Origin: Paraburkholderia sp. BL25I1N1 | GTDB lineage: Bacteria; Pseudomonadota; Gammaproteobacteria; Burkholderiales; Burkholderiaceae | NCBI RefSeq assembly: GCF_003002025.1 | Contig: NZ_PVZB01000001.1 | Coordinates: 1-64,000 of the forward strand | Direction of reading: 5' to 3' | DNA: 64,000 nucleotides | Shown: positions 63,176-64,000 of the stretch, piece after piece | Numbering within the stretch: the stretch's first letter is position 1 | Layout: each line of letters starts with the position of its first letter | Notes under the pieces: generated by a model | What the model was told of the DNA's origin: nothing | Seen by the model: only the letters and a program-made list of their open reading frames with translations | Database searches by the model: none | Position numbers and translations under genes: made by a program

Positions 63176-63883
63176 ATGATCAACAAGATTTTCGAGTCAC
63201 TTCAATCGGCGGTCGCCGATGTCAACGACGGCGCAACCGTCATGATCGGCGGCTTCGGCACGGCCGGCATGCCGTCGGAGTTGATCGACGCGCTGATCGA
63301 ACAGGGCGCGCGCGAACTCACCATCGTCAACAACAATGCCGGTAACGGCGATATCGGCCTCGCCGCGCTGCTCAAAGCCAAACGCGTGCGCAAGATCATC
63401 TGCTCGTTTCCGCGCCAAAGCGATTCGTACGTGTTCGACGCGTTGTATCGCGCTGGCGAACTCGAACTCGAACTGGTGCCGCAGGGCAATCTGGCGGAGC
63501 GCATTCGCGCGGCGGGTGCGGGCATTGGCGGCTTTTTCACGCCGACCGGCTATGGCACCAAGCTCGCCGAAGGCAAGGAAACCCGTCTGATCGACGGCCG
63601 GCATTACGTGCTGGAGGCGCCGCTGCATGCGGACTTCGCGCTGATCAAGGCGTATAAGGCCGATCGCTGGGGCAATCTCACGTATCGCAAGACGGCTCGG
63701 AATTTTGGACCGATCATGGCCAGTGCGGCGAAAACCGCGATCGTGCAGGTGTCGCAAGTCGTGCCGCTCGGTGAACTCGATCCGGAAAACATCGTGACGC
63801 CCGGCATTTTCGTGCAGCGCGTGATCGAAGTGCCGCAAGCGGCCCACGCCCCGATGCCTAATCCTCACGACGCTGCCGCCTGA
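63176..63883 (+). CDS. pcaI: 3-oxoadipate CoA-transferase alpha subunit
   Basis: 235 residues from ATG 63176 with RBS aaagga. Family features: GATVMIGGFGTAGMPSELID (the GxGGF coenzyme A loop), TIVNNNAGNGDIGLA and GIGGFFTPTGYGTKLAEGKE. The enzyme transfers CoA from succinyl-CoA to 3-oxoadipate in the beta-ketoadipate pathway for aromatic compounds. The next gene starts 13 bases after its stop and continues past the window. A scoA-type transferase is the alternative. Confidence 0.88.
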   Translation: MINKIFESLQSAVADVNDGATVMIGGFGTAGMPSELIDALIEQGARELTIVNNNAGNGDIGLAALLKAKRVRKIICSFPRQSDSYVFDALYRAGELELELVPQGNLAERIRAAGAGIGGFFTPTGYGTKLAEGKETRLIDGRHYVLEAPLHADFALIKAYKADRWGNLTYRKTARNFGPIMASAAKTAIVQVSQVVPLGELDPENIVTPGIFVQRVIEVPQAAHAPMPNPHDAAA

Positions 63884-63896
63884 TTCGGAGACCGAC

Positions 63897-64000
63897 ATGA
63901 AAAAACTGACCCGCGATGAAATGGCCAAGCGCGTTGCGCTGGATATCCCCGAAGGCGCGTACGTGAACCTCGGCATCGGCGTGCCGACGCTGGTGGCCAA
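63897..64000 (+). CDS. pcaJ: 3-oxoadipate CoA-transferase beta subunit, partial
   Basis: Only the first 34 codons are in the window, opening MKKLTRDEMAKRVALDIPEG, then YVNLGIGVPTLVA. The NLGIGVPT motif is the usual start of the CoA-transferase beta subunit. It continues past the right edge and forms the pair with pcaI. Confidence 0.85.
   Translation, partial: MKKLTRDEMAKRVALDIPEGAYVNLGIGVPTLVA

Overview
The window looks like part of a Burkholderiaceae genome, most likely Paraburkholderia (or Caballeronia). It is GC-rich with strong G/C third positions. The porin, the acyl-homoserine-lactone locus of BraI-RsaL-BraR type, EgtB, PPK2/Pit, the DUF4935-type PIN protein and the pca genes all fit that group. 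This assignment is an inference from gene content; no 16S rRNA or tRNA lies in the window.

Bases 1 to about 20,000 are an accessory, mosaic region. From the left it holds a KfrA-like DNA-binding protein divergent from a tyrosine recombinase, then two unknown genes, one of which is an amber-interrupted zinc-ribbon gene. Next comes a decayed cluster: a PIN-domain (DUF4935-like) protein, an E1/ThiF-like adenylating enzyme without a normal start codon, the first ~29 codons of a JAB/Mov34 peptidase, and a TPR protein whose N-terminal half has been deleted. The last two were joined by one deletion. A minus-strand operon follows (cupin/JmjC, VOC protein, alpha/beta hydrolase, MFS exporter) and is cut at base ~10,989 against an acyltransferase fragment. 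A second KfrA-like gene is truncated by a transposon end with three repeats. The region ends with a Tn7-like transposition module: a TnsA-TnsB fusion whose TnsA part looks catalytically degenerate, a TnsC-type ATPase and two TniQ proteins.

From ~20,050 on, gene content is chromosomal in style. It includes EgtB, an FNR-type oxygen sensor and a universal stress protein; a GntR/FCD regulator; the luxI-rsaL-luxR quorum-sensing locus with a lux box; and a sugar-acid block (a dihydrodipicolinate-synthase-family pseudogene, an SMP-30 lactonase, a four-gene ABC importer and an IlvD/Edd dehydratase). After that come an atypical SDR, a serine acetyltransferase, an AraC regulator, a porin, and a Tat-exported PhoX phosphatase behind a good Pho box.

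The last third holds a four-gene operon that looks like lipid head-group synthesis (CDP-alcohol phosphotransferase, 2OG-Fe(II) oxygenase, LPG-synthase-like membrane protein, NTP transferase). It also carries a DHA2 exporter, gamma-glutamyltransferase, an HtrA-like protease, a phosphate/polyphosphate group (PPK2, Pit, CHAD), a VTT-rhodanese fusion, an EamA transporter, GTP cyclohydrolase I, a LysR regulator and the start of pcaIJ. Two structured small-RNA candidates were found by eye: 44437-44580 minus, and one ending at 40825 plus. No CRISPR array, rRNA or tRNA was seen.
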